Both the position numbers and the translations under genes were made by a program. 63,899 bases of DNA, taken from the NCBI RefSeq assembly GCF_009709675.1, contig NZ_WMLB01000045.1:1-63899 (forward strand), read 5' to 3'. Under the pieces are notes generated by a model. It searched no databases and was not told where the DNA came from. It saw only the letters and a list, made by a program, of their open reading frames with translations. This DNA is from Agromyces bracchium (GTDB lineage: Bacteria; Actinomycetota; Actinomycetes; Actinomycetales; Microbacteriaceae). Of the stretch, positions 33,404 through 41,778 are shown one piece after another. The stretch's first letter is position 1, and every line of letters starts with the position of its first letter.

Positions 33404-34935
33404 CCAACTTCTCCCAGCACGACGCGGTCTCGGGGTTGGTAGCGGAAGATGCTCGCGGGCACCTCGATCCCAAGATCATTGAAGTGGTCGACGAATCGCG
33501 GCCTCACGCCCGTAGAGACGGCGTGGCCCCTGAATCGACCCTCCTCGTCGACACCAGCGGCATAGTCGAAGGCGAAGGCATCCTGGAGGGTAATGACATC
33601 GCCCTCCATTCCCTGGACCTCGGTGATGCTCGTCACGCGTCGGGTTCCGTCGCGGAGTCGGGTGATTTGAACAATGATGTCGATCGCCGAGGAGATCTGC
33701 TCACGGATTGCGCGGAGAGGCAGATCCATGCCTGCCATGAGAACAAGCGTCTCAAGCCGCGCAAGGGCGTCGCGCGGCGAGTTGGCGTGAATAGTCGAGA
33801 TCGAACCCTCATGACCGGTGTTCATTGCCTGAAGCATGTCGAGACTCTCACCACCACGAACCTCGCCGATGACGATCCGGTCGGGTCGCATGCGAAGCGA
33901 GTTGCGGACGAGGTCACGGATAGTAATCTCGCCCCGGCCCTCGATGTTCGCCGGCCGAGACTCGAGTCGGACCACGTGCTCCTGTTGCAGTTGGAGCTCG
34001 ACGGCGTCCTCGATGGTGATAATGCGCTCGTCCCCAGGTATGAACGCAGAGAGCACATTCAGCAGCGTCGTCTTGCCGGTGCCCGTTCCGCCGGAGACGA
34101 GGATATTGAGCTTGGCACGCACGGACGCGTCGAGAAGGGTCGCCATTTCGCGAGTCAGTGTGTCGAACCCGACGAGGTCGTCGACGCCGAAGGGTGTGCG
34201 CGAGAACTTCCTGATCGTCAGCGACGAGCCGTCGACCGCGAGGGGCGGGATGATCGCGTTGACGCGGGAACCATCCGCGAGCCGCGCGTCGACCAGAGGC
34301 GAGGACTCGTCGATGCGGCGGCCGACACGCGACACGATACGCTCAATGACGCGCCGGAGTTGAGCCTCGCTCGTGAATCGGCTCCGCGATTCATACAGGC
34401 GACCCGCCCGCTCGACGAAGATCTGGTTAAAGCGATTGACCATGATCTCTGTCACGGCGGCGTCGTCGAGCAGCGGCTCCAGAGGACCGAACCCGAGCAC
34501 ATCCGCACCGATTTCGGTGATCAGACGGTTGCGTTCACCGCTGGTCAGAGCGACCTGCTCCGACTCGACGATCCGGCCGAGCTCCTCGCGCGCGAGTGCA
34601 TGAAGCCGTTCCTCGGTCAGCGACGGGTCATTCAATCGAGCGCCGATCCTCCGGAAGAGCTCCTCCGCCGCGCGCTCTTTCAGCTCGACCAGCGCGTCCG
34701 TCGGACCATCCGGCTCGACCGGCCCGGCAAGGGCATTCCAGGTGCTTGTGTGCTCGTCGGCGCGGTTATCGGCTAGCGACACGTCGGCCTTGTCTTCCGC
34801 GGCCTCCGACGGTAGCGCGTTGGTCACCGCAGGATCGGGGCCCGCCGCATCATCGATGGTGGGGGGATCGGCGGGGATGCCACCCGTCGATCGGTGTGCA
34901 CCGCGTGCACGCTCAAGGCGATCACTGAGACTCAC
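33400..34935 (-). CDS. tadA: TadA/CpaF secretion ATPase
   Basis: This 511-residue ATPase powers Flp pilus assembly. The ~110-residue N-terminal part is variable; then come the CpaF domains with GPLEPLLDDAAVTEIMVN, the Walker A GGTGTGKTTLLN (about 285), the Asp box FIPGDERIITIEDAVELQL, the Walker B region RPDRIVIGEVRGGESLDMLQ and the His box NTGHEGSISTIHANS. It overlaps tadZ by four bases. Confidence 0.95.
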   Translation of the reverse strand: MSLSDRLERARGAHRSTGGIPADPPTIDDAAGPDPAVTNALPSEAAEDKADVSLADNRADEHTSTWNALAGPVEPDGPTDALVELKERAAEELFRRIGARLNDPSLTEERLHALAREELGRIVESEQVALTSGERNRLITEIGADVLGFGPLEPLLDDAAVTEIMVNRFNQIFVERAGRLYESRSRFTSEAQLRRVIERIVSRVGRRIDESSPLVDARLADGSRVNAIIPPLAVDGSSLTIRKFSRTPFGVDDLVGFDTLTREMATLLDASVRAKLNILVSGGTGTGKTTLLNVLSAFIPGDERIITIEDAVELQLQQEHVVRLESRPANIEGRGEITIRDLVRNSLRMRPDRIVIGEVRGGESLDMLQAMNTGHEGSISTIHANSPRDALARLETLVLMAGMDLPLRAIREQISSAIDIIVQITRLRDGTRRVTSITEVQGMEGDVITLQDAFAFDYAAGVDEEGRFRGHAVSTGVRPRFVDHFNDLGIEVPASIFRYQPRDRVVLGEVG

Positions 34936-36347
34936 TTGGTCCTCGCTTTCCTGTGGATGCGTCGGCGAGTGGGGACGGCTGAGGGGTCGATGCGCTGCAC
35001 GACCGTGCGGAACGCCTTCGCGGCTGCGTCGCGCACGTCGTGGTGAATGAGCGGGGCGCCTTCGTTGGAGGCCAGCACCACAGCGGTGGAACGCGGGACT
35101 AGAACGTCAATCGGCGTACCGATTATGGCTGCGACGTCCTTTGCCACCAGCCCGGTATTCTTCTCCACGAAGTTGACCACGACGTGTCGGTTGTTGGGCA
35201 CAAGGTTGAGCGCGAGTAGCAGCTCGAACTCTTTCCGGAGCGCGCGAAGGCTCGGAACGGTCATGTTCGACACGAAGACGCCGTCGGTCGCGTGTTCGAG
35301 TGCCGTCAGTGTGTGGTCGGGCAGACCAGGTGTCGTGTCGACGATCACGTAGCGGAACATGGTCGCAAGGCGGTCGAGCAGCGCGCCAAGGGCGCCGGTC
35401 GCTATTCCGTCCGCAAGTTCGGGTGAGGGCGGCGCGGCGATGACAAAGAAGTCGTCGTCGTGATGGGTCAGCAGCGCCTTGAGTTCGACCTCGTCGGTCC
35501 CCGTCCGGACGACATCGGCGAGCGAGTACTGGGGATGCAGGTCGAGGGCGTTGGCGATGTCGCCGAATTGCACATCGGCGTCGACAAGTACCACAGAGTT
35601 CGGTTCAACTTCGGCGAGCCCCGCAGCGAGGTTGATCGCCGTCGTGGTTTTCCCCTGACCGCCCTTTGGCGCTGCGACGACGATGACCTCGCTTCGCACG
35701 TTCTCGGCCATCGGAGGCAAGACCCACTCCGCCTCAGCGGGCTCGGACTCGGGCTCAAGCTCCGGCGCGGAAACCAATTCTGATTCGACATCGATCGCGC
35801 CCACGCCGTGCGCTGTATCCAGATCCGCGATGCCGCTGGATGTGCTGGCGTAGGGAGTGCTCGGCTCGAAGTCGGCTCGACGCATCTCCGGCCCGAGCAG
35901 CGCGAACACCCCGGCGATGTCATCCTGCTCGGCTTCAACTGCCTCCTCCGCCTCGGTTACCGGCTGCAATCGCCCCGAGGACACGAGCCAGTCGTCGAGC
36001 CGCGCAAGGAGAGCCTCGGTCGTCGCATCGGACGCCTCCGGGCTGAGGACGGCGTGAATCTCCATGCCGTCGACCCAGTCTTCGAGGTCCGAGCGTTGCT
36101 CGCGCACGACGATGACCCCGATGCCCGGCCATCGTGCAGCGAGCTTCTCGCTCAGGCGCTTGGTCTCTTCGAAGCTCAGGAGCGGCCCGAGCAGCGCGAC
36201 TCGTGGTGCCGAGGCGAGCCGGCGCATCGCTGACTCGACGCCGAAGGTCAGGTACTCGCCGGGCACTGTCTGGAGGCGGCCGCGAAGAAGCCGGCGGAGT
36301 CGAGTCTCATACTCCGCGCTGCGACTGACCAGCAGATACCGCGTCAC
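34932..36347 (-). CDS. tadZ: TadZ/CpaE-like pilus-localisation ATPase
   Basis: This 471-residue protein has a receiver-like N-terminal part (about 1-130, YLLVSRSAEYETRLRRLL), an acidic linker, and a C-terminal ParA/MinD-type domain with APKGGQGKTTTAINLAAGLA (Walker A), VLVDADVQFGDIANAL and FRYVIVDTTPGL. TadZ proteins place the machine at the cell pole. The GTG at 36347 overlaps the upstream stop (GTGA); a longer frame is possible but would intrude into cpaB. Confidence 0.88.
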   Translation of the reverse strand: MTRYLLVSRSAEYETRLRRLLRGRLQTVPGEYLTFGVESAMRRLASAPRVALLGPLLSFEETKRLSEKLAARWPGIGVIVVREQRSDLEDWVDGMEIHAVLSPEASDATTEALLARLDDWLVSSGRLQPVTEAEEAVEAEQDDIAGVFALLGPEMRRADFEPSTPYASTSSGIADLDTAHGVGAIDVESELVSAPELEPESEPAEAEWVLPPMAENVRSEVIVVAAPKGGQGKTTTAINLAAGLAEVEPNSVVLVDADVQFGDIANALDLHPQYSLADVVRTGTDEVELKALLTHHDDDFFVIAAPPSPELADGIATGALGALLDRLATMFRYVIVDTTPGLPDHTLTALEHATDGVFVSNMTVPSLRALRKEFELLLALNLVPNNRHVVVNFVEKNTGLVAKDVAAIIGTPIDVLVPRSTAVVLASNEGAPLIHHDVRDAAAKAFRTVVQRIDPSAVPTRRRIHRKARTK

Positions 36348-37099
36348 TGGAAAGCGGCGTTTCCATCGACCGGAGAAGTGCCGCTGTTGTCGGTCGCCTC
36401 GTTCTCCAATGTGAGCCACATCTGCGCATAGTCGGCGGCCTCACCTTCGGTGAACCACACCCAGCGTTCGATGTCGTGCGCAGAGAGCGCAATCGTCAGC
36501 ATGATCGCCGAGTCCGAACTCTGGTCTGTCTCCTCACCTGTCTCCGGGTCAACGCCTACCACGCCCTGCACTCTCGTGACGAGGACGCCGTGGAACGCGA
36601 AGCTCGAGATTGGGTTGACGACGTCTTCCTGATCTCCGACCTCGTCAGGGTCGATCGTGCCGACGAGGCCAATCTTGTCACCGGGAGCCACTTGGCCGCC
36701 TACGACGCGGTCGGCGGGGAGCGTGAACGACATGAGTTGCATGCCCTCAGGAACAGCGACTCCGCCGGCAACCGCATCCGCGGGATCGACGAATCGCGCC
36801 TGCCGAAGTACATCGCCCGGCAGCAAGTCGGCCGAGGTGACGAGCCCGTCCAGGTCGCCCAGGTCGGTCACCGCATCTTCCGGCACGGCATTTCGTGGCA
36901 GTTCGTCGACCGCAAGCGCCTCTCGCAATGCCTCGCTCGCCGTCCCCTGCGGGACTGGCTCAGTCACGACGTAAGCCTCGATAAGCTCCGCTCCGCGGGA
37001 CGCCCGCGCATCTGCGCCCGCAACGTACATGTAGATCGCGACGCCTCCCGCGACGGCGAGAACGATGGCGAGGATCGCACCGATGATTCGGGTCTTCAT
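36344..37099 (-). CDS. cpaB: CpaB/RcpC-like pilus assembly protein (SAF domain)
   Basis: This 251-residue protein has an N-terminal membrane anchor (IIGAILAIVLAVAGGVAIYM), then a SAF domain (EAYVVTEPVPQGT, SADLLPGDVLRQARF) and a beta-rich RcpC region (GGQVAPGDKIGLVGTIDPD). CpaB acts in the cell envelope during Flp pilus assembly. The gene lies between tadG and tadZ and is coupled to tadZ. Confidence 0.88.
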   Translation of the reverse strand: MKTRIIGAILAIVLAVAGGVAIYMYVAGADARASRGAELIEAYVVTEPVPQGTASEALREALAVDELPRNAVPEDAVTDLGDLDGLVTSADLLPGDVLRQARFVDPADAVAGGVAVPEGMQLMSFTLPADRVVGGQVAPGDKIGLVGTIDPDEVGDQEDVVNPISSFAFHGVLVTRVQGVVGVDPETGEETDQSSDSAIMLTIALSAHDIERWVWFTEGEAADYAQMWLTLENEATDNSGTSPVDGNAAFQ

Positions 37100-37127
37100 G
37101 TGCTGCTTTCTGTAGGGCGCTCGGCGG

Positions 37128-38144
37128 TCAGCCGATCAAGGCGGATCGCTCATTCTCGGTCAGGATCATGCGGACCACGCTGAGGCTGTCCGAGTCGGAG
37201 CCGCCGTCTCCGAGTTCGAATGCGTCGTCGACGGCAACGTACTTCACGAACTCCCCCTGAAGGCAACCCGCTTTATCGCACGGCGGTGCTGACTTGTCGA
37301 TGTGCGTAAAGGACGTGAGTTTTCCACCAGTGAGCTTGAACGCCGCGAACTTCGCGATGTGGTAACACTCCTTTGGCGCCTTAGGGTCAGGAGCCTCGTC
37401 GCAACTCTTCAGGACAGCCTTGAAAGAGTCGAAGATCGGAATCAGAATCACTGTGTCAAGAAGCGGCGTGAAATCATTCTTCGGATTACAACCAGACGAA
37501 CCGCCGCCCATTCCGCTCTCGCCCAGATGCCAGAGCTCCCCATCGCTGAGATCGAAGTGCACGAAGCAGTCCTCCGCGTTCAGCCACCCGAACCCACCGG
37601 GGTTGTCGGTCACGTCCGGGCACTCGGCGCGGGCCTTGACACCAAGTTCAACTGTGATCTTCTCTCCAGGCGCGGCGCCCTCAAACTCACAGCTACCGAA
37701 CCCTACAGGGAGCACCCCACCGGCGATCGGGGTACCCCACTCCGCGGAGCCTGATGCGTATACGTTGCTGGCGTCGTCGCCGACGATCAACTGAGCAAGC
37801 ATGTGGTCGACCCCGGTATTCGCTGTCACAGTCACCGTGTTGTTCGACGTGCTGATGCTCGGAGCATCAGCGACTGGCTCGCGGAAGATCGCGGCGTTGT
37901 CGTCAACGTACTGCTGGGCGAGCACTGTGGACCCCGCTCCGCACGCGGACTCATCTCGAGCGCACGACGCAGCAACGGCCAGGGCCGCAGCGTCGACGCC
38001 GTTCTGCAACTGAGCACGCTCGGCATAGAGCGCTCCGACGTCGATCGCGATCGCGCCAGCACCGAGTAGCGGGATTATGGCAAAGGCGACGACAGTCGCA
38101 GTCGCGCCCCGCTCGGCGCGCAGTCCACGAATCAACCTCCGCAT
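37128..38144 (-). CDS. tadG: TadG-like pilus-associated pseudopilin
   Basis: This 338-residue protein begins with RRLIRGLRAERGATATVVAF and a TadE/Tad-type hydrophobic helix (IIPLLGAGAIAIDVGALYAE), followed by the Tad signature AQLQNGVDAAALAVAASC. The rest is an extracellular domain with about ten cysteines and ends in NERSALIG. GAGGAG precedes the ATG at 38144. It overlaps tadE by 13 bases. Confidence 0.85.
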   Translation of the reverse strand: MRRLIRGLRAERGATATVVAFAIIPLLGAGAIAIDVGALYAERAQLQNGVDAAALAVAASCARDESACGAGSTVLAQQYVDDNAAIFREPVADAPSISTSNNTVTVTANTGVDHMLAQLIVGDDASNVYASGSAEWGTPIAGGVLPVGFGSCEFEGAAPGEKITVELGVKARAECPDVTDNPGGFGWLNAEDCFVHFDLSDGELWHLGESGMGGGSSGCNPKNDFTPLLDTVILIPIFDSFKAVLKSCDEAPDPKAPKECYHIAKFAAFKLTGGKLTSFTHIDKSAPPCDKAGCLQGEFVKYVAVDDAFELGDGGSDSDSLSVVRMILTENERSALIG

Positions 38145-38536
38145 GGTGTCACTCCTCTTCCAGTGAGGCTGATCGTTTCGAGGCCGGGAACCCAAGTCTC
38201 GAGACCGGTGATCGTGTCGAGCGCGAGCGTAATCACGACGGTGGCGTCGCCGGGGCCAGTCTCGGGGCACACGGTGGGTGTTGTGATGACGGGAGTGCCG
38301 ACCAGCGTCGATGCGGCATTCGTCGCCGCGCTCACTGCGTCGCCAGTGTCGCGTGTGATGGCCAGCACCCGTGAACCTTCGCGGGCGGCATTTGTGACGG
38401 TGAGTTGCTGGTTGAAGATGTAGCCGAACTCGATGATGCCGAGCAGGATCAAGACAAGCGGGAGCACCACCAGCGCAAACTCGACCGCCGAAGCACCCTG
38501 TTCACCACGTACATCAGACCTGCGCCTAACACGCAT
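38132..38536 (-). CDS. tadE: TadE-like minor pilin
   Basis: This 134-residue protein shows the TadE N terminus GEQGASAVEFALVVLPLVLI with its conserved Glu, then a short extracellular part with two cysteines. I chose the ATG at 38536 (MRVRRRSDVRG); a frame 19 residues longer runs into the hairpin behind flp and is unlikely. It is the second gene of the tad operon. Confidence 0.85.
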   Translation of the reverse strand: MRVRRRSDVRGEQGASAVEFALVVLPLVLILLGIIEFGYIFNQQLTVTNAAREGSRVLAITRDTGDAVSAATNAASTLVGTPVITTPTVCPETGPGDATVVITLALDTITGLETWVPGLETISLTGRGVTPCGG

Positions 38537-38561
38537 CCGACACTCGCTCTCCCATCGATAC

Positions 38562-38597
38562 CTGAGTGCGCGACCGCGAAGGCGGTCGCGCACTCAG
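38562..38597 (-). terminator. hairpin between the pilin gene and the rest of the tad operon
   Basis: Perfect 16-base arms (CTGAGTGCGCGACCGC and complement) flank GAAG, 16 bases behind the flp stop. There is no T run. It probably protects the pilin message or terminates part of the transcription so that pilin exceeds the machinery. Confidence 0.75.
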
Positions 38598-38613
38598 AGC
38601 GCTTCAGCAGCTG

Positions 38614-38808
38614 CTATTCAATCGCACCGCCGAGGCCCTCGGTCACGTCGTCGAAGACACCTGCGAGCGCCGCGCCGAGGAAGCCGAGCGCCGTGATGAT
38701 CCCAAGCGCGACCAGCGCGAGGATCAGACCGTACTCAGCAGCGTTGCCGTCCTCCTCCGAGCGGAGCGAGTTCAGGCGAGCCTGGGCCTTCGTGTAGAGC
38801 TTGAGCAT
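38614..38808 (-). CDS. flp: Flp-family type IVb pilin
   Basis: This 64-residue pilin subunit has the prepilin processing site EEDG|NAAEYGLILALVALG, followed by the single assembly helix and a short C terminus (FDDVTEGLGGAIE). The ATG at 38808 has GAAGGG eight bases before it; a GTG nine bases upstream overlaps that site. It is the first gene of the tad operon and the substrate of the prepilin peptidase at 39063-39722. Confidence 0.93.
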   Translation of the reverse strand: MLKLYTKAQARLNSLRSEEDGNAAEYGLILALVALGIITALGFLGAALAGVFDDVTEGLGGAIE

Positions 38809-39062
38809 GAGTGACACCCTTCGGGTCGATCAGAATCTGGGGTGCCGCCCACTCCTGCAAGCGGCCCGACGAACTTATCGATGCGAACGAATCAGACGCT
38901 ATGCCCCACTTCGGGGCACCCCCTGATTGGGTACAGGCAGGGGTACAAACGTGACCTGCGCGTAACTCAACGTTGGCATTCGGGGTGCTACAGTCCGCTT
39001 TTCGGGGGACACGACTCAGAAAGTCAGGGGACAGGCGAGATCGGTCCGTGAGCGAGTGATGC
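38809..39062. other. control region upstream of flp
   Basis: These 254 bases separate flp from the end of the prepilin peptidase gene (both minus strand). Visible structure includes a small hairpin TGCCCC-...-GGGGCA near 38903-38920, a GTAC...GTAC repeat near 38931-38948 and a GTCC...GGAC hairpin near 38994-39010 that may end the peptidase transcript. I could not assign a -10/-35 pair with confidence. The AT content is higher than in the neighbourhood. Confidence 0.4.
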
Positions 39063-39722
39063 TCAGCGCGCGAGGAGGAGCAGAGCCAGCATCGCCCCCG
39101 CCACCATCGACGGCCCGAACGGCACCGACCCCTTCAGCGTCACCCGCCGCAGCGCCAACGCCACGATCGCCACGATTCCGCCGATCAGGAACGCCCCGAA
39201 CAATCCAGCGATCCACATCACCCAGCCGAACCACCCGAGCGGCAGCCCGAGCGGCAGCCCGAACTTCACGTCGCCCATGCCCATCGCCTTCGGCGAGATG
39301 AGCGCGAGCACGAAGTAGAAGAGGAACATGCCGGCGGAGCCGGCGGCCGCCCAGGCGAGCGCGAGCCAGTCGCCCGTGAGGGCGGACGCGGGGACGAGCA
39401 GCACCGCGACCACGAGCAGGGTCGGGAAGACCATGGCGTTCGGCAGGCGCTTCTCGGTGAGGTCGACGATCGAGAGGGCGACGCCGGCGGCGGCGAGGGC
39501 GAGGAGCGCCGGCAGCACCGGGTCGAGGCCGTAGCGCCAGGTGAGCAGTCCGAATAGGAGGGCGGTCGTGCCCGCCGACCAGGCGCGGAGGGCGCGCAGC
39601 GGCATCCGCTCGGTTGGATCGCGACGGATGTTGCGGTCGGTCCAGGCGGCGAGCGGCCACCAGCCGAGCACGGCGCCGAGGAGGGCGGCCCCGACGACGA
39701 GGGCGACGGGGGCGAGGGGCAT
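39063..39722 (-). CDS. tadV: Prepilin peptidase (A24, TadV/CpaA type)
   Basis: This 219-residue polytopic membrane aspartic protease cleaves and may methylate the Flp pilin. The two catalytic Asp motifs are visible: SIVDLTEKRLPN and the family box GMGDVKFGLPLG. About seven membrane segments are present. The ATG at 39722 lies seven bases from a TACGCT -10 box, predicting a leaderless message and a promoter separate from the tad operon. Confidence 0.92.
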   Translation of the reverse strand: MPLAPVALVVGAALLGAVLGWWPLAAWTDRNIRRDPTERMPLRALRAWSAGTTALLFGLLTWRYGLDPVLPALLALAAAGVALSIVDLTEKRLPNAMVFPTLLVVAVLLVPASALTGDWLALAWAAAGSAGMFLFYFVLALISPKAMGMGDVKFGLPLGLPLGWFGWVMWIAGLFGAFLIGGIVAIVALALRRVTLKGSVPFGPSMVAGAMLALLLLAR

Positions 39723-39729
39723 GGTGTGC

Positions 39730-39735
39730 AGCGTA
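39730..39735 (-). promoter_or_regulatory. -10 box of a leaderless promoter (prepilin peptidase)
   Basis: TACGCT on the minus strand, seven bases before the ATG at 39722. Confidence 0.4.
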
Positions 39736-39797
39736 GCGCGGCGCGCGCCGCGCGCGCGGCGTAGGCTCCCCCGCGAGGGCACCGACAGGGGGATGAC

Positions 39798-40118
39798 ATG
39801 GATGACGTGCAGGCGACCTACGACGACGTGGCGAACGAACTGCTCGAAGATGCCGACTACGACGTGGATGCCACGCCCGACGGGCTGCTCGTGAAGGGCA
39901 GGCTGTTCGCGTTCCTCGACGGCGGGCAGCTCGTGGTCGACCTGCCGGCCGCGCGGTCATCCGACCTGCAGCAGCGCGGCATCGCGGAGCCTTTCCACTC
40001 GACGCGCGGCGGCGACAGCCGCACGTGGGTGCGCGTCAGCGACCGCGAGCTGTGGTCGGAGCTGGCGCGCGAGGCGCACGAGTTCGTCGGGGAGCCGCCG
40101 GTCGGGCATCAGTCCTGA
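39798..40118 (+). CDS. small conserved protein, possibly TfoX/YjbR-like fold
   Basis: The 106-residue protein contains LLVKGRLFAFLDGGQLVVDL, then RGIAEPFHSTRGGDSRTWV and SELAREAHEFVGEPP. This order resembles small TfoX-N/YjbR-like proteins in which a K-x-F-A-x-L strand is followed by a W-V strand and a final helix. AGGGGG precedes the ATG. No partner or pathway is suggested by the neighbours. Confidence 0.6.
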   Translation: MDDVQATYDDVANELLEDADYDVDATPDGLLVKGRLFAFLDGGQLVVDLPAARSSDLQQRGIAEPFHSTRGGDSRTWVRVSDRELWSELAREAHEFVGEPPVGHQS

Positions 40119-40156
40119 GGGTCTGATCGGGATCGCTCGAGGGCGCGAAGCCGGAC

Positions 40157-40489
40157 TCAGCCGTCGGTCGTCCGGACCGATCTCCTCAGCTTGTCCTCGA
40201 ATTCAGGAAGGTCCTGCTCCACGGTGTCGCGGATGATCGCCAGGTCGATGTATGCATAGCCGTGGGCGATGCGGTTGCGCGTCGCCCAGATGACTTTCCA
40301 GTCCGTGCCGAACGTTCGCTCGCGATATCCGTCACTGGCCTGCGAGACGGCCTCGATGGCCGCCGCCAGCCGCAAGCTGACCGCGTCCGCGACGGTCTCG
40401 TCGTCAAGGTCGCCGCGCTCGAGATGCCGCTTCAGAGCCGCGAGATGTGCCAAGGCGTCGTCGACGAGCTCTCGATCCGACCGGCTCAC
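40157..40489 (-). CDS. hepT: HepT-like ribonuclease toxin (HEPN, DUF86)
   Basis: This 110-residue all-helical HEPN toxin has the exact catalytic/modified motif RNRIAHGY, that is R-x4-H-x-Y: the Arg and His belong to the RNase site and the Tyr is the residue AMPylated by the MntA antitoxin in characterised pairs. It overlaps the antitoxin gene by four bases. Confidence 0.9.
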   Translation of the reverse strand: MSRSDRELVDDALAHLAALKRHLERGDLDDETVADAVSLRLAAAIEAVSQASDGYRERTFGTDWKVIWATRNRIAHGYAYIDLAIIRDTVEQDLPEFEDKLRRSVRTTDG

Positions 40490-40977
40490 AGCGGAACCGC
40501 CTCACTCAGCACTCGCTCGGCGAGGTGTTCTCGCAGCCCGCGAGCCGGAACGACGTCGACCTCGGCGCCGAGGAGATCTGCGAGTTCGGCCTCCAGGCGT
40601 GCAAGCGAGAACAGGCCTGTTCCCGGCTCGAGGTCGACGAGGAGATCGATGTCGGACTCAGCAGTGTCGGCGCCGGTCGCGACGCTGCCGAACACCCGCA
40701 CGTTTCGGGCACCACGAGCGGCGGCGAGCTCGATGACCTTCCTGCGGTTCCGGGCAAGTGCGCGCCCGCGAGCCGATGCCCCGTGGAAATGCAGCAGTCG
40801 GGAGACCTCGGGCTGACTCCGCCCGACCGCAGCGGCGATCTCCCGCTGGGAGAGACCGGCCCGCGCTCCGGACCGGACGGCATTCACGAGCATCGTGCGC
40901 GACCGCTCGTGCAGCTCATCGGCGGCGCGCGCGTCAGCGCGAATCCGGTCGATGGTGTCGGTCAGGTCTGGCTGCAT
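40486..40977 (-). CDS. mntA: MntA-like nucleotidyltransferase antitoxin with N-terminal helix-turn-helix
   Basis: This 163-residue protein has a DNA-binding-like segment AGLSQREIAAAVGRSQPEVS (about 38-60) and a minimal nucleotidyltransferase domain with GSVATGADTAESDID, which fits G-S-x10-D-x-D exactly. MntA transfers AMP to the HepT tyrosine and blocks the toxin. The extra helix-turn-helix suggests it also autoregulates; classical MntA proteins are shorter and lack it. The ATG lies seven bases from a TAGTAT -10 box. Confidence 0.88.
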   Translation of the reverse strand: MQPDLTDTIDRIRADARAADELHERSRTMLVNAVRSGARAGLSQREIAAAVGRSQPEVSRLLHFHGASARGRALARNRRKVIELAAARGARNVRVFGSVATGADTAESDIDLLVDLEPGTGLFSLARLEAELADLLGAEVDVVPARGLREHLAERVLSEAVPL

Positions 40978-40984
40978 ATAGCAA

Positions 40985-40990
40985 ATACTA
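40985..40990 (-). promoter_or_regulatory. -10 box of a leaderless promoter (mntA-hepT)
   Basis: TAGTAT on the minus strand, seven bases before the ATG at 40977. The nearby words TATAGCAAATACTATCA could also serve as an operator for the antitoxin. Confidence 0.45.
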
Positions 40991-41090
40991 TCAGTGAGGA
41001 GGAATCACTGAACAGGCGATGTCGATCCCGGCTCGCGCCATTCGACGTACGAGATGAAGGCGACATCCGTCTCGACTCGAAAGGGAGATC

Positions 41091-41774
41091 GTGAGCACCT
41101 CGACATCCGACACCACGACCACGTTCGACCGGTCAGCCGCGATCACCCGGAGCATGCTCGGCTGGGGCGTGGTCGCCGGACCCTTCTACCTCGTCGTCGG
41201 CCTCGCGCTCGCACTTACCCGGCCCGGGTTCGACCTCAGCCGGCACGCGCTCTCGCTGCTGATGCTCGGCGAATGGGGGTGGCTGCAGCGGGCGAACCTC
41301 GCGCTCGCGGGCGTCATGACGATCGTCGCCGCCGTGGGGATGATCCGAGCCATCCGGAATGGTCGCGGCCTCGCGCTCGGCGTGCTCACGTCCGTCTACG
41401 GCGGGGCGCTCGTACTCAGCGCGGTGTTCGCACCCGACCCGAGGGGCGGCTTCCCCGCGGGCGAAGCGGATGGTACGGCGAGCCTCAGCGGCATCCTGCA
41501 CCTCGTGTTCGGGGCCGTGGGGTTCGCGGCCGTCGCAGCGGCAGCGTTCGCGTATGCCGGGTGGAGCCGACGCGTCGGGGCGCCGAAGCGGGCGGTTCTC
41601 GGGGTCGTCCTCGGCGTCGTTATCGTCGCCGGGTTCTTCGGCGGCGCGGCGCTGTCGACGAGCGCGGCCGGCGTTGCCCTGCTTTGGCTGGCGGTCGTCG
41701 CCGCGTGGACGTGGCTCGCCGTGGCGTCGGCGCACGTGTACGCGTGGGCGCCGCATCCGCTCGGGGCACACTGA
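41091..41774 (+). CDS. DUF998-type integral membrane protein
   Basis: This 227-residue protein has about six membrane segments and the DUF998 features: an early GPFYLVVGLALALTRPGFDL, the RHALSLLMLGEWGWLQRANL motif, FAPDPRGGFP and a late HLVFGAVGFAAV. AGGGAG precedes the GTG start. The role of the family is unknown. Immediately behind it lies the 47-bp-period repeat array. Confidence 0.82.
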   Translation: MSTSTSDTTTTFDRSAAITRSMLGWGVVAGPFYLVVGLALALTRPGFDLSRHALSLLMLGEWGWLQRANLALAGVMTIVAAVGMIRAIRNGRGLALGVLTSVYGGALVLSAVFAPDPRGGFPAGEADGTASLSGILHLVFGAVGFAAVAAAAFAYAGWSRRVGAPKRAVLGVVLGVVIVAGFFGGAALSTSAAGVALLWLAVVAAWTWLAVASAHVYAWAPHPLGAH

Positions 41775-41778
41775 CTGA

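Noticed and set aside
36348..36419. Longer start of tadZ at 36419
   Set aside because: It would overlap cpaB by 76 bases; the GTG at 36347 gives the usual four-base coupling.
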